A stretch of 64,000 nt of DNA from JACVRW01 sp963728495. GTDB taxonomy: Bacteria > Actinomycetota > Thermoleophilia > Solirubrobacterales > Thermoleophilaceae. The translations under genes and the position numbers were made by a program. The DNA lies in contig CAVSKI010000010.1 in assembly GCA_963728495.1 (NCBI GenBank), forward strand, positions 1-64,000, written 5' to 3'. Shown here piece after piece: positions 41,376-50,333 of this stretch (position 1 is its first letter; each line of letters begins with the position of its first letter). The notes below the pieces were generated by a model that was not told where the DNA came from, did not search any database, and was given only the letters and a program-made list of their open reading frames with translations.

Positions 41376-42101
41376 GTGGACGCGGTCGAGCGCTACCTCT
41401 CTGTTGTCAACGCTGAGTGGCCCGAGCGCAACGTCGGCAACCTCCGCTTCTACCTCGAGTATCTCTTCGACGGCGTCCCACTGGCGGGACGCCGCGTGCT
41501 GGATATCGGCGCCGGGGATGGCGTATACAGCTTCTATGCCGCCGCGGCCGGCGCCGAGCGGGTGACGGCCCTGGAGCCCGAGGCTGACGGCTCGTCCGCC
41601 GGCGTGACTCGCAGATTCTCGCGTCTGGGTGAGGCGTTCGGGCTCGACTCGGTCGAGCTGCGTACCGAGACCTTCCAGGACTTCAATGCCGGGGACGACC
41701 GCTTCGATGTGCTCTTCCTCCACGCCGTCATCAATCATCTCGACGAGTCCGCGACGACGCAGATCGGCCGCAGCGAAGCCGCTCGCGAGACCTATCGCTC
41801 GCTCTTCTCGAAGCTGGCCGGCATCGGAGCTCCTGGGGCGAAGCTAATCGCCTCCGACGCCACACCGAACAACCTGTTCGCGCGCCTGCCGATCAAGAAT
41901 CCCCTCCAGCCGAACATCGAGTGGGAGAAGCACCAGACGCCGGAGACGTGGGCGCGGCTGCTCGAGGACGCCGGCTTCAGCGACCCGCGGATCCGCTGGA
42001 ACTCGATCAACACGCTTCGCCGTCCGGGTCGTGTCCTCTTCGGAAACCGTGTGGGTGCCTGGGTCCTGGACGGGGCCTTCTGCCTGACGATGACGTTGTA
42101 G
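41376..42101 (+). CDS. SAM-dependent methyltransferase
   Basis: A 241-residue class I methyltransferase. VLDIGAGDGVYSFYAAAAGA (~residues 41-60) is motif I, VTALEPEADG motif II, and FDVLFLHAVINHLDES the post-II region. The insertion TQIGRSEAARETYRS and the later LIASDATPNNLFARLPIKNP suggest a small-molecule or sugar substrate. It lies in the glycan locus, so methylation of a sugar or lipid intermediate is likely. Start GTG 41376. The following lipoprotein gene is convergent and only 8 nt away. Confidence 0.85.
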   Translation: MDAVERYLSVVNAEWPERNVGNLRFYLEYLFDGVPLAGRRVLDIGAGDGVYSFYAAAAGAERVTALEPEADGSSAGVTRRFSRLGEAFGLDSVELRTETFQDFNAGDDRFDVLFLHAVINHLDESATTQIGRSEAARETYRSLFSKLAGIGAPGAKLIASDATPNNLFARLPIKNPLQPNIEWEKHQTPETWARLLEDAGFSDPRIRWNSINTLRRPGRVLFGNRVGAWVLDGAFCLTMTL

Positions 42102-42109
42102 CCAGACGG

Positions 42110-43210
42110 CTAGCGGCCCAGGCCCGCGGCGGCTCCGCCGGCGTCACCGGCGATGGCCGCGCAGTTCGAGCGGCGCGTGAGCCGGTAGTCCCCCGCCCCT
42201 CGTTCGACGTAGACGGGCCTCTTCGCGACCGCGTTGTCGGAGAGTTGGAAGCCCCTTCCGGGGAGGAGGCCGGATGGTGCTCCGGGGCCGCTGCTGAACA
42301 GGCAGTTACGGGAGGCGCTGTTTCCCCGGCCGGCCGGACCGCCGCTCCACGATGACTCGATGTTCCAGCGCGGAGACGAGTTGGTGATCACGTTCGCACG
42401 AACGACGTTGCCGTCGGAGGTCGCCCCGCCTCCGCTTCCGGCGAAGATGACCCCTCCTCGGTTGGAGTCGATCACGTTGCGCTCGATCAGGGTGCCGTCG
42501 GCGTTGGGATACAGGTGCACCGCCCAGCCACCCGGGTTGTCAACCAGCAGGTTGCGACGTATCACTGCATTGCGGCTCTGCGTCATGTAGATCAGATGGT
42601 CCTTCTTTCCCGTCCGGCCGCAATGGTGGATCCGGTTGTCTTCGATGAGCAGGCCGGACACGGTGCGGCTGGAGCCGACCAGCACGCAGCTGATGCTGCG
42701 CGAGGCGGTGATGTCGTTGCCGACGAGCTCCACGTCGTCGGCCTGGATCTTGAGCGGGATTGCGAACTCGGGATCGTGTGAGGTGAGCCGGAGTCCTGCT
42801 ATCCGCGCGCCCCGCGCACCGGGCTCGACCCAGACAGCCCCGTCGATCGTCGCCCGAGGTCGCCCCAATGAGCGGATGGTCGTATCGGGCCGGTCCATCC
42901 GGACGACCCCGAAGTGGCGAAAGCGCCCCGGCATCAGGCAGCCGACCTGCCCCGGGCGCAGCGAGCGGACGAGCCGCCAGAGGGAACCGAACGGCCGGGC
43001 GCGGCTCCCCGATGCCTGCGCGGAGCCATTCGGCGAGGCGTAACGATCGCACGATGCCCTCAGGGCGGCCCGCGTGTTCTCCGGTCCTCCGCGCGTCGGC
43101 CCCGCAGAGTCCGCGGCGGCTCCGGAGGTGCGGGACTCGCTGGCGCACCCGGACAGGATCACCAGCCCGCAAGCGAGTAGGGCGCCGAGAAGTGTCAGTC
43201 GTGGTGGCAC
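42110..43210 (-). CDS. Parallel beta-helix lipoprotein
   Basis: A 366-residue secreted lipoprotein. The signal peptide has a lipobox (LVILSGCAS, Cys at ~residue 22). After a linker, residues ~90-340 are repeating short strands with N/D-G turns (LIEDNRIHHCG; VIRRNLLVDNPGGWAVHL; IERNVIDSNRGGVIF; VVRANVITNSS), the pattern of right-handed parallel beta-helix proteins that bind or cleave polysaccharides. No pectate-lyase catalytic site is evident. It may modify or tether the locus glycan at the surface. Confidence 0.85.
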   Translation of the reverse strand: MPPRLTLLGALLACGLVILSGCASESRTSGAAADSAGPTRGGPENTRAALRASCDRYASPNGSAQASGSRARPFGSLWRLVRSLRPGQVGCLMPGRFRHFGVVRMDRPDTTIRSLGRPRATIDGAVWVEPGARGARIAGLRLTSHDPEFAIPLKIQADDVELVGNDITASRSISCVLVGSSRTVSGLLIEDNRIHHCGRTGKKDHLIYMTQSRNAVIRRNLLVDNPGGWAVHLYPNADGTLIERNVIDSNRGGVIFAGSGGGATSDGNVVRANVITNSSPRWNIESSWSGGPAGRGNSASRNCLFSSGPGAPSGLLPGRGFQLSDNAVAKRPVYVERGAGDYRLTRRSNCAAIAGDAGGAAAGLGR

Positions 43211-43274
43211 GGGGGGCGTGTGTTGGTACGCCCGGGTCGCACGAGTGGTTCAATCGCCGGGCTTTTCCCTCAGG

Positions 43275-43685
43275 CTAGTTGAGCGCGATTCGGTGGCGAT
43301 AATCGGCGCGTGTGTACGGATCGAGGCGAAGCGGGTCGAGCCGGCCGGCCCGGCGCAGCTCCCTGAGCACGGCCTCCGCGACGTGGTCGCGCGGTGCCAG
43401 CGTCAGCGCCTCCCGCGCCAAGCGGATCGCCTGCCCCGGCCGGCCGGCTTCTGACTCGGCGAGGCCCAGGAGAAAGTGCAGGTCGGAGTCGCCGGGGTCG
43501 CGCTCGAAGGCCTGCCGGAGCTCATGCACGGCGGCGTCGTAATGCCCACGCCTGAGCTCGATGAGGCCGGCCGTCCTGTCGGGGGCGGGGGAGAGCCGGT
43601 TCAGCTCGGCCGCGCGGTCGAGCCGCTCCAGAGCCGCCTCGGGGTTCGTCTCGGCGGCGGCGATCGCGGCGCGGTGGTCTCGTTG
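43275..43685 (-). pseudogene. C-terminal TPR segment of the upstream ligase, out of frame
   Basis: Reading from the codon at 43685, the frame gives QRDHRAAIAAAETNPEAALE, RLDRAAELNRLSPAP, then ELRRGHYDAAVHELRQAFE and HFLLGLAESEAGRPGQAIRL, a chain of TPR helices ending at 43275. It continues the ligase protein directly but in a different frame. Without the shift, the ligase would carry a ~135-residue TPR tail, as many actinobacterial O-antigen-ligase proteins do. A GTG at 43529 could start a short independent product. Confidence 0.6.
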
Positions 43686-45297
43686 CGGACAGCCACGGCG
43701 GGACCAGCGACACAGCCAGGAGCAAGCCGCAAGCGCACGCGACGACGAGCATGCGCCCTCGGGCGACGGGCGACGCCGGCTCCTCGGCGCCCTCCTTCAG
43801 GCCCTGCGCCACCGCGGCGCCGACGCCGAGGCCGGCAAGGGCCGGCCCCGATAGTGCGGGGAACTCCCAGAAGCGGTCGAGCGTGCCGTGCATGAGCCAG
43901 TACCCGAACATGAGCAGCCCCGCGCCCGTCGCGGCGCCGGCCAGGTCGGCGCGCCGGCGACCCGGCAGCGCGCCCAACAGGGCACAGAGGAACGCCCCGC
44001 CGAGCAGGAGGGCGCCGACCACCCCGGTCTCGGCGAGCGCGACCATCTCGGTGCTGTGCGGGAATTGCGGCCTCTGTGGGCTCTCCCCGCGCCTCAGGTA
44101 CGCTCGGCCGAAGTTGTCGGCGCCGGCACCGAGCAGCGGCGCGTCCTCGAACTCTCTCCAGGCGACGCGCCAGTAGTCGTAGCGATAGGTGGAAAATCCC
44201 GCGGTGAGCCTGCCCGATGGATCCCTTGGGCTGTAGCCACCCTGCTTGAACTCGCCCCAGGCGTCCGAGACCGCCGTGAAAGGGTTGCGCTCGACCACCG
44301 CATAGCCGGCCACGACGCCGACCGCGGCGACCGCGGCGACCGCCACCGCGGCGGCGCTGATTCGCCGGGCGCGGGCGGCCGGGACCTGCACGCGTCCGTC
44401 GACGACCGCGGCCAGCGCGCCGAGGACGGCGAGCACGGCGCTTGCGAGCAGCAGCGCCCGCAGCGCGCTGTCGAACACCGCTCCGGGCGGCTGAGAGGCT
44501 GGTAGCTCGCTGTAGACGTCGAGCAGCGGGCCCAGGATCAGTGCGATCGCCGCGCCCACAGCGGCGAACGCCACGATCGTGCGACCGCGTCCCGGTACGA
44601 CCAGGATCGCGAGCAAGGCGACGAGCGGGAGAGCGATCAGCCAGCCGCGGCTCTGTCCGAGCAGGGCCGCGCCCGCGAGCAGCCCGGCCGCTCCCAGGAA
44701 GAGACCGCGGAGCAGCACCGGGATGCCGCGCCGCCCCGCGAGCACGGCGCAGGGCAGCAGCCCCAGCATCCAGAGCCCGACGTTCGCGTTCGTGTATCCG
44801 ACCGGCCCTGCGAAGCGAGCCTCATCGAAGAACCGGCCGGCCTGGTCGGCTCCCGAGGCCTTCAGCAGCTCGACCAGGGCGATCGCCGCGACGGCCAGCC
44901 CGAAAACGCCCAGCACCGCTGCGGCGGAGCGGCCGCGGAGCGGCCACAGCGCGCACAAGGCAAGGATCAGGGCGTACAGCAGCGTCCGGTTGCCGGCGTC
45001 CCACGCGAGCTCCGCCTGGTCCGCCCACAGCATGGAGAGCAGGCAGAACACCCCGTAGCCGGCGAGCAGGAGGATCGCCGCCAGCGCAGCTCGCGCGGGT
45101 CGCGGCCGAGGCAGCGCCGCCAGGCAGACCACGAGACCGGCCCCGAGCAGCAGGGTCGCCGGCATCCACGTGGTTCCCCTGAACCCGCCCTTGTCGGCCG
45201 CGAACCAGAGCACGACGGAGATCGCGAGGAGGGAGGGCAGGAGCCCGGGATTGCTCTTCAGGACCCCAGCCGCGCGCTCTCGGCTCACCGCCAACAT
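43522..45297 (-). CDS. O-antigen ligase family protein, frameshifted near its end
   Basis: From ATG 45297 this gives about 590 residues with 11-12 membrane helices (LLAISVVLWFAADKGGF; AALAAILLLAGYGVFCLLSM). The conserved loop YDYWRVAWREFEDAPLLGAG and FPHSTEMVALAETGVVGALL identifies the O-antigen ligase superfamily. After VPPWLSATRP the frame becomes Arg-rich nonsense; the sensible TPR sequence resumes in another frame at 43685, so an indel (one extra base, or two missing) lies near 43686. This is a second ligase-like protein besides 38487-39869. It is either a pseudogene or a sequence error. Confidence 0.75.
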   Translation of the reverse strand: MLAVSRERAAGVLKSNPGLLPSLLAISVVLWFAADKGGFRGTTWMPATLLLGAGLVVCLAALPRPRPARAALAAILLLAGYGVFCLLSMLWADQAELAWDAGNRTLLYALILALCALWPLRGRSAAAVLGVFGLAVAAIALVELLKASGADQAGRFFDEARFAGPVGYTNANVGLWMLGLLPCAVLAGRRGIPVLLRGLFLGAAGLLAGAALLGQSRGWLIALPLVALLAILVVPGRGRTIVAFAAVGAAIALILGPLLDVYSELPASQPPGAVFDSALRALLLASAVLAVLGALAAVVDGRVQVPAARARRISAAAVAVAAVAAVGVVAGYAVVERNPFTAVSDAWGEFKQGGYSPRDPSGRLTAGFSTYRYDYWRVAWREFEDAPLLGAGADNFGRAYLRRGESPQRPQFPHSTEMVALAETGVVGALLLGGAFLCALLGALPGRRRADLAGAATGAGLLMFGYWLMHGTLDRFWEFPALSGPALAGLGVGAAVAQGLKEGAEEPASPVARGRMLVVACACGLLLAVSLVPPWLSATRPPRRDRRRRDEPRGGSGAARPRGRAEPALPRPRQDGRPHRAQAWALRRRRA

Positions 45298-45339
45298 GGT
45301 TGGTGCCGATGTCCGTGACGCTAGATTCTGTTCCGTCTC

Positions 45340-46426
45340 TTGGCCTCCCGGTACTCCATCATCCCCGGGGACCCGCGAGCGCACAAGCGCGAAGTGCTCG
45401 CGCTTGCGGACCGCAACCTTCTGGTCCCTCTACAGGGGCGCGATGCGCGCTACGCCAAGTACTACGAGCAGAACCCGGTGGGCGCACCCTCGTTCTTCCT
45501 CGCCAGGGACGAGGAGTCCCAGGCGTTCGTCGGCATGGCGGCCGCCTTTCCGTCAAGGCTCAGGGTGTTCGGCGAGCTCGTGCCTGGGGCCATCTCGGGG
45601 GACTTCGCCGTGGACGACGGGCACCGCGGGTTCGGTCCCTCCATTGCGCTTCAGAGGGCCGTAGTCGCCGCGCTGACTGAGAACGGCACACGATGCGCAT
45701 ACGGATACCCGAACGAGTACGCGGAGCCGATCATCAAGCGCGTCGGCTACGTCGACCTGGGGCGTCTGACCCGGTACGTCAAGGTGCTCAGGAGCCGGGT
45801 AGTGGTCGATACGTACGTTCGCTCGCCGGGCCTCGCGCGAGTCGGGGCGGCGACTGTCGAGGGTGGCGCTCGACCCCCTGCTATCGGTCGCGTCCCGCGA
45901 GCGTCTCCACCGACGCAGGCACGGGTTTCGCGTCGAGCAGCCGGACAGGTTCGATGACCGCTTCTCGGAGGTCTGCGAGAGCACCTGGCGCCAACACGCC
46001 ATCACCAGTGAGCGAGCGCCCGAGCTCCTCAACTGGAAGTACGAGAAGGGCGCTGGGCGCGAGGGCGGCATCTACACGATCTTCGCTCTGCTCAGCAGCG
46101 ACGACCGTGTCGCGGCCTACGTCGTCTATCGGGAGAGAGATGGGATCAGGCACCTCGTCGATATCGCGTTCCTGCCGTCTCGGGCGGCCGTCGACGCGCT
46201 GCTCTCCGAGCTCATCCTCGACGCGAGGAAGCGCGGGGTGCTCGCCATCACGCTTCTCCACCTTGGGCCGGCGAACCTGCTGACCCGGCGCCTGCGGACA
46301 TTCGGATTCCTCCGGCGCACGGACGAGAGCGGGGTGCGGGTCTACGTGCCGGGGAACTCAGGGCTGGACCAGAAGCTGGTGGAAAGCCGGAACTGGTACT
46401 TCCTCACGGGCGACGCCGACGTCTAG
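45340..46426 (+). pseudogene. GNAT-like protein, frameshifted paralogue of 46423-47496
   Basis: The first frame (TTG 45340) gives RYSIIPGDPRAHKREVLALA, YAKYYEQNPVGAPSFFLARD and the acyl-CoA loop DDGHRGFGPSIALQRAVV up to about residue 173. Near a GGG at 45861-45863 the frame shifts by one, and the second half (SRERLHRRRHGFRVEQPDRF; ERAPELLNWKYEKGAG; ESRNWYFLTGDADV) continues in another frame to 46426. Removing one G restores a full 361-residue protein parallel to the neighbour. The two genes lie tail to tail, stops overlapping by 4 nt. Confidence 0.75.
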
Positions 46427-46458
46427 AAGTCGGTATCCCCGGTCAGGAAGTACCAGTT
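46391..46458. repeat. Inverted repeat between convergent GNAT-like paralogues
   Basis: AACTGGTACTTCCT (46391-46404) is perfectly inverted as AGGAAGTACCAGTT (46445-46458), 40 nt apart, with a smaller nested repeat CCGAC/GTCGG around the overlapping stop codons. It arises because both proteins end in the same NWYFLTGD sequence. It could fold as a two-way terminator. Confidence 0.9.
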
Positions 46459-47496
46459 GTCGGACCTGGAAAGGTCCACGCCGAAGGGAGCGTCTCCGTC
46501 CACATACACCAGCAGGCCGTTCTTTGCGGTGGTCCGGAGAAAGCCGAAGGCGCGCAGCCGTTGGCTCAGCAGATTGGAGGGTCCGACGTACCCCAGGTCG
46601 ATAAGTGCCGAACGGCTGTGTCGAGCGTCCAGGATGAACTCGGAGAGAAGGGCGTCGATCACCGATCGGTCAGGAAGATGGACGATGTCGTAGATGAGCC
46701 GGGAGTCGCCATCGAGCCGGTAGACGATGTAGCCGGCCACATCCCGGCCCTCCAGGAGTGCGAAGACGGAGTAGGTGCGTCGTGCCTCGACCGGGCCGGT
46801 CTTGTCGTATCTCCAGTTGAGGAGGTCGGCGCTTCGCTCGCTGGTCGCACCGTGATGATCGCCAGCGATCTCCCACAGGGTCACGAAGCGGTCGTCGAAG
46901 GCATCGGGCTGATCGATGGAGAATCGCGCCGAGCGCCTGTGGAGCCGCTCGCGAGACAAGACCGACACGGCCGGACCGGCCGCGGCCGATGCAAGTCGGG
47001 CGAGTCTCGGGCGGCGGATGTAGCGGTCCACGAATGGACGCGCTGTCAGAAGCTTGACGAACCTGGTCAACCTGCCGACGTCCGCGTAGCCGGCACGACC
47101 GACGATCGGTTCGGACGAGCTGTTGGGCGATCCATAGGCGCACTTGAGGTTGCGCTCGAGAAGGACCGAGGTCGTGGCACGCTGGAGCGCCACCGCCGGA
47201 CCGAACCCACGATGCGCTTCATCTACGGCGAAGTCCCCGCCGATGGCCGCTGGCAGCAGGTGTCCCGCGACACGGAGGGTGGTCGGGAACAGAGCCGTCA
47301 TCCCGACCAATTCCTCCGACCGGTTGTCGCGGGCGAAGAAGACGGACGGAGGCCCGAGCGGGTTGTTCTCGTAGTACTTCGTGTATCTCCGCTCGAACCT
47401 CTCCGGGGGGCCACCACGGTTCCGCGCCGCGATGGCCAGCACCTCCAGCCTGTAGGCCTCCGGGTCGCCGCTAAATATGGAGTATCGAGCGCTCAT
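46423..47496 (-). CDS. GNAT-fold acyltransferase-like protein
   Basis: A 357-residue protein. The N-terminal half has GNAT features: RYSIFSGDPEAYRLEVLAIA, VGMTALFPTTLRVAGHLLPA, and the acyl-CoA-binding loop DEAHRGFGPAVALQRATTSV. The C-terminal half (RRSARFSIDQPDAFDDRFV; LNWRYDKTGPVEARRTYSV; GYIVYRLDGDSRLIYDIV) is a second GNAT-like unit, as in FemAB. It is the last gene of the six-gene minus-strand operon that begins with ADC lyase, and the only intact member of the pair. It is my candidate for transferring an acyl group from the carrier protein to a sugar amine. Confidence 0.8.
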   Translation of the reverse strand: MSARYSIFSGDPEAYRLEVLAIAARNRGGPPERFERRYTKYYENNPLGPPSVFFARDNRSEELVGMTALFPTTLRVAGHLLPAAIGGDFAVDEAHRGFGPAVALQRATTSVLLERNLKCAYGSPNSSSEPIVGRAGYADVGRLTRFVKLLTARPFVDRYIRRPRLARLASAAAGPAVSVLSRERLHRRSARFSIDQPDAFDDRFVTLWEIAGDHHGATSERSADLLNWRYDKTGPVEARRTYSVFALLEGRDVAGYIVYRLDGDSRLIYDIVHLPDRSVIDALLSEFILDARHSRSALIDLGYVGPSNLLSQRLRAFGFLRTTAKNGLLVYVDGDAPFGVDLSRSDNWYFLTGDTDF

Positions 47497-49195
47497 GCCC
47501 AGGCGATTCGAGATCGACGCGGTGCCATCGTGGTCGGGTGGGTGCCCGCGATATCCCTCTCACCGAGAATCTCGGGCGCATGCGGAAGCCGTCCAAGACC
47601 TCGTACATGCCGTCCGAATCATAGGAATGTGTCCTGAGGTTGCCGCTGTCGGGTGCCGGCTCGATGGCGCCGATGGGCTGCTCGCGGTAGTCGGTGGGGC
47701 TGAGGGCCTCGACCCGGTTGAACACGAGCCGCCACCCGTACGACCGTGAGCAGTCCTGCGCGGGCCTGATGAGATGCCCGTCTTGCCGGAAGACTCTCCC
47801 GGCCGGACGCGCGCAGCGCACGTCCGAGACGACCGGATTCATTGGATGCGGTTCCCACTCGCCGCGGAGTGACTCGGAGGAGAAGAGGAAGAGCTCGTCG
47901 ATCGGCCGACCGCCGTCGACGGCGATGGCGACGAACAGCCACAGCCTTCCCTCGTGGCGCAGGAGGGTGGCATCCGTCGCGGCGACATCTCTCAGGAGCA
48001 CTCGGTCGAGCGTCCATTCGTCGGGGAAGCGCGCCGCGCGATAGAGCTCGACCGTTCGGCGGCCCGCCGTCTCCGGCAGCATGTAGATCGCGTCGCCCTC
48101 CTCGAACACGAACGGGTAGGAGAGGTGGCAATCCGCGCTCAGGGCCACCCGGGGCGGGCGATGACGTCCACCCGCGTCGATCTCGACGTAGCAGATCACG
48201 GCGCGGCGTCGGCTCCAGTCGTAGTCCTCGAAGAAGATGAACCGCCGGCCGTCGTGCTGAAACAGAAAAGGGTCCGCATAGAAGCGACCGGCCGGAGGGG
48301 TGATCATCGTGAGACGTGCGGAGTCTCCGTCGGCGGAGGCTTCGCCTCCGATCCGGCGGTAGGCGATGAACCACTGCTTCTCGCCGAGCCAGCCGGCCAG
48401 GCGCCTGCTCATCACTCCCCTTGCAACGCGCCACAGGAACCGAGCGGTCATCCCGTTGGTGGGACGCGACCGACCCGGCTCCGGGCTCGAATGCCGCTCG
48501 GCGTAGAGCGGGAACGACGTGATGAATGGCCACCCCTGCCGGTGCAGGTCGCCGAGCCGCCGGGCGGCCAGGTGCGCCGCCCTGCGGGCGGCCTGGCAGC
48601 GACCGCGGTGCAGGGAAACCTGGTCGGCCCCGACGACCGACCGGTAGATGGTGCGCTCCCCGTCCGCCGGGGTATGTGTGCGCAGGGTGATGGGCGCGAC
48701 GAAATCGGCGTGGTCCATCTGCCAGAAGAGCTGTGCCTCCCCGGCGCGTCCCCGCATGCCGCCCGCGTACAGGCACCACGCGCCGAAGCGCGCGCATCCA
48801 GCCAGCCGATCGGCGGGGACGTCCGGCGCCAGGCACAGCAGCACGTCCAGGTCCTCCGCGGCGATCGCCTCGGTGTTGGAGGCCGACGACCACTCACCCC
48901 GGAGGTGGACCCGACGCGTGCTGTCGCCGCCGCAGCGCTCGATGGGCACCTGCGCCAGGACGTCGTCGTCGCGCCCGAACCAGCGCCGGTCGGCGAGCAC
49001 GTACGCCTCGTAGAGCCAGTGACGCGCGGCCGCTCTCAGGCGCGGTGCCGTGCCGCCGGCGCCCGCCTCGCGCGCGAACACGGTCACCTCGCAGAAGCCC
49101 AGGCGCTCGATCTCGGACACGGCGGTCGAGTGCCATCGCCGGACGGCTCCGGCGTCGAGCGCCACCCCGACTCGGACACGGCCGTCAGGCTGCAT
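47471..49195 (-). CDS. Formyltransferase-like / glucosamine inositolphosphorylceramide-transferase-like protein
   Basis: A 574-residue two-part protein. Residues ~1-240 resemble a formyltransferase-like Rossmann domain lacking a clear catalytic triad (VRVGVALDAGAVRRWHSTAV; LDVLLCLAPDVPADRL; FWQMDHADFVAPITL). Residues ~285-560 are a five-bladed, hydrolase-like segment (YADPFLFQHDGRRFIFFEDY; CHLSYPFVFEEGDAIYMLPE; DATLLRHEGRLWLFVAIA) related to the domain of plant glucosamine inositolphosphorylceramide transferase. The pair occurs in bacterial surface-sugar clusters; its reaction is unknown. It overlaps both neighbours in the operon. Start ATG 49195. Confidence 0.75.
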   Translation of the reverse strand: MQPDGRVRVGVALDAGAVRRWHSTAVSEIERLGFCEVTVFAREAGAGGTAPRLRAAARHWLYEAYVLADRRWFGRDDDVLAQVPIERCGGDSTRRVHLRGEWSSASNTEAIAAEDLDVLLCLAPDVPADRLAGCARFGAWCLYAGGMRGRAGEAQLFWQMDHADFVAPITLRTHTPADGERTIYRSVVGADQVSLHRGRCQAARRAAHLAARRLGDLHRQGWPFITSFPLYAERHSSPEPGRSRPTNGMTARFLWRVARGVMSRRLAGWLGEKQWFIAYRRIGGEASADGDSARLTMITPPAGRFYADPFLFQHDGRRFIFFEDYDWSRRRAVICYVEIDAGGRHRPPRVALSADCHLSYPFVFEEGDAIYMLPETAGRRTVELYRAARFPDEWTLDRVLLRDVAATDATLLRHEGRLWLFVAIAVDGGRPIDELFLFSSESLRGEWEPHPMNPVVSDVRCARPAGRVFRQDGHLIRPAQDCSRSYGWRLVFNRVEALSPTDYREQPIGAIEPAPDSGNLRTHSYDSDGMYEVLDGFRMRPRFSVRGISRAPTRPRWHRVDLESPGHERSILHI

Positions 49196-50333
49196 CAGTC
49201 GGCGGCCGCCCGTCCAGGAGCGCGACCCAGCGGTCGGCGACGGCTTCCGGTGAGTGCACGTCCTGGATGAACCGGCGGGCTCGCTCGCCGATCGCGAGCC
49301 GTTTCTCGGGGTTGCCCCACAGGGCGGCCGCCGCGGCGATGAGACGCTCCAGCGAGCCGCCCGCCGCCACCCCGATCTGGTTGTCCTCGATCTTCGCGTC
49401 GGGATCGACGTTGAGCGACAGCACAGGCACGCCGCGCGCCCATGCCTCGAGAAATGCATTGGGCATACCCTCGATGCGCGACGTCTTCACCACCGCCACC
49501 GCCTGCTGCATCTCCTCGAGCAGCCGGCTGCGGGGCCGCGGCGGCAGGAGCTCGAGGTTCGGGAGGCGCTCCGCGGCCGACTCGATGCGCTCGGCCATGC
49601 CGGGCGGTGTCTCGTTGTTCACCGCAGCGACCATCCGGAAGCGGGCATCGGGGAGCGCCTCGGCGAGCTCCACGTAGCGGTCGGGGAGCTTGTATTCGAC
49701 GAGCCGGTCGGCCCACAGGAAGTACTTTCCGGTGCCGTTGGCGCTTGGCGCCGGCTCCGCGAAGCTGGGAATGACGACGGGCTCGCGGTCCGGAAACGCG
49801 CGCCTGGCCAGCTCGCGCTGCTCACGGGTCTGGACCACCAGGTCGTCGGCGAGGCGGAGGCTGGCCTTGTAGAGCCTGAGCGTTCGTGGGTTGCGGTCGG
49901 GGCGCGCGAAGTCGAAGTCGAGCTCGCTGGAGCTCGAGAAGAGGAGCCGCCGGCGCAGGACACGGCAGAAGGAGCTTGCGGCGATCAGGTGCCCGCCGCC
50001 TCCTCGCACGATGTACGCCTCTGCGTCCGCGCGGTGGAGGCCGCGCCAGATCGCCGCCGTCTCGGCGAGCTCCCCGAGCGGGCCCTGGCGCCGCCACTCG
50101 GATCGCTCGACGAGCGTTGGGCTCGAGGCTTCCACCCGCCGCGGCTCCTTGACCGGATAGACGATGTGGGCAACGCGCAGCCCCCTCCGCTTGAGCGCGT
50201 GGGCGAGCACTGTCGTCTGCACCTCGGCGCCGCCCATGTAGTCGCGGTCGCGACCGTAGTAGAGGGACCCCCACGGCGCATAGATCGCGACGTCGTGTGC
50301 GGGGCGCCGTCGCCTAGGTGGACCGAGCCTCAT
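49185..50333 (-). CDS. Family 4 glycosyltransferase
   Basis: A 382-residue GT-B enzyme. DVAIYAPWGSLYYGRDRDYM and GGAEVQTTVLAHALKRRGL form the N-terminal acceptor-side domain. KYFLWADRLVEYKLPDRYVE and FRMVAAVNNETPPGMAE lead into the donor site TSRIEGMPNAFLEAWARGVP (E-x7-E). The start at ATG 50333 overlaps the epimerase 3' end by 20 nt, and its stop overlaps the next gene by 11 nt, so it is a tightly packed operon member. It probably adds one sugar to the decorated glycan. Confidence 0.92.
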   Translation of the reverse strand: MRLGPPRRRRPAHDVAIYAPWGSLYYGRDRDYMGGAEVQTTVLAHALKRRGLRVAHIVYPVKEPRRVEASSPTLVERSEWRRQGPLGELAETAAIWRGLHRADAEAYIVRGGGGHLIAASSFCRVLRRRLLFSSSSELDFDFARPDRNPRTLRLYKASLRLADDLVVQTREQRELARRAFPDREPVVIPSFAEPAPSANGTGKYFLWADRLVEYKLPDRYVELAEALPDARFRMVAAVNNETPPGMAERIESAAERLPNLELLPPRPRSRLLEEMQQAVAVVKTSRIEGMPNAFLEAWARGVPVLSLNVDPDAKIEDNQIGVAAGGSLERLIAAAAALWGNPEKRLAIGERARRFIQDVHSPEAVADRWVALLDGRPPTDAA

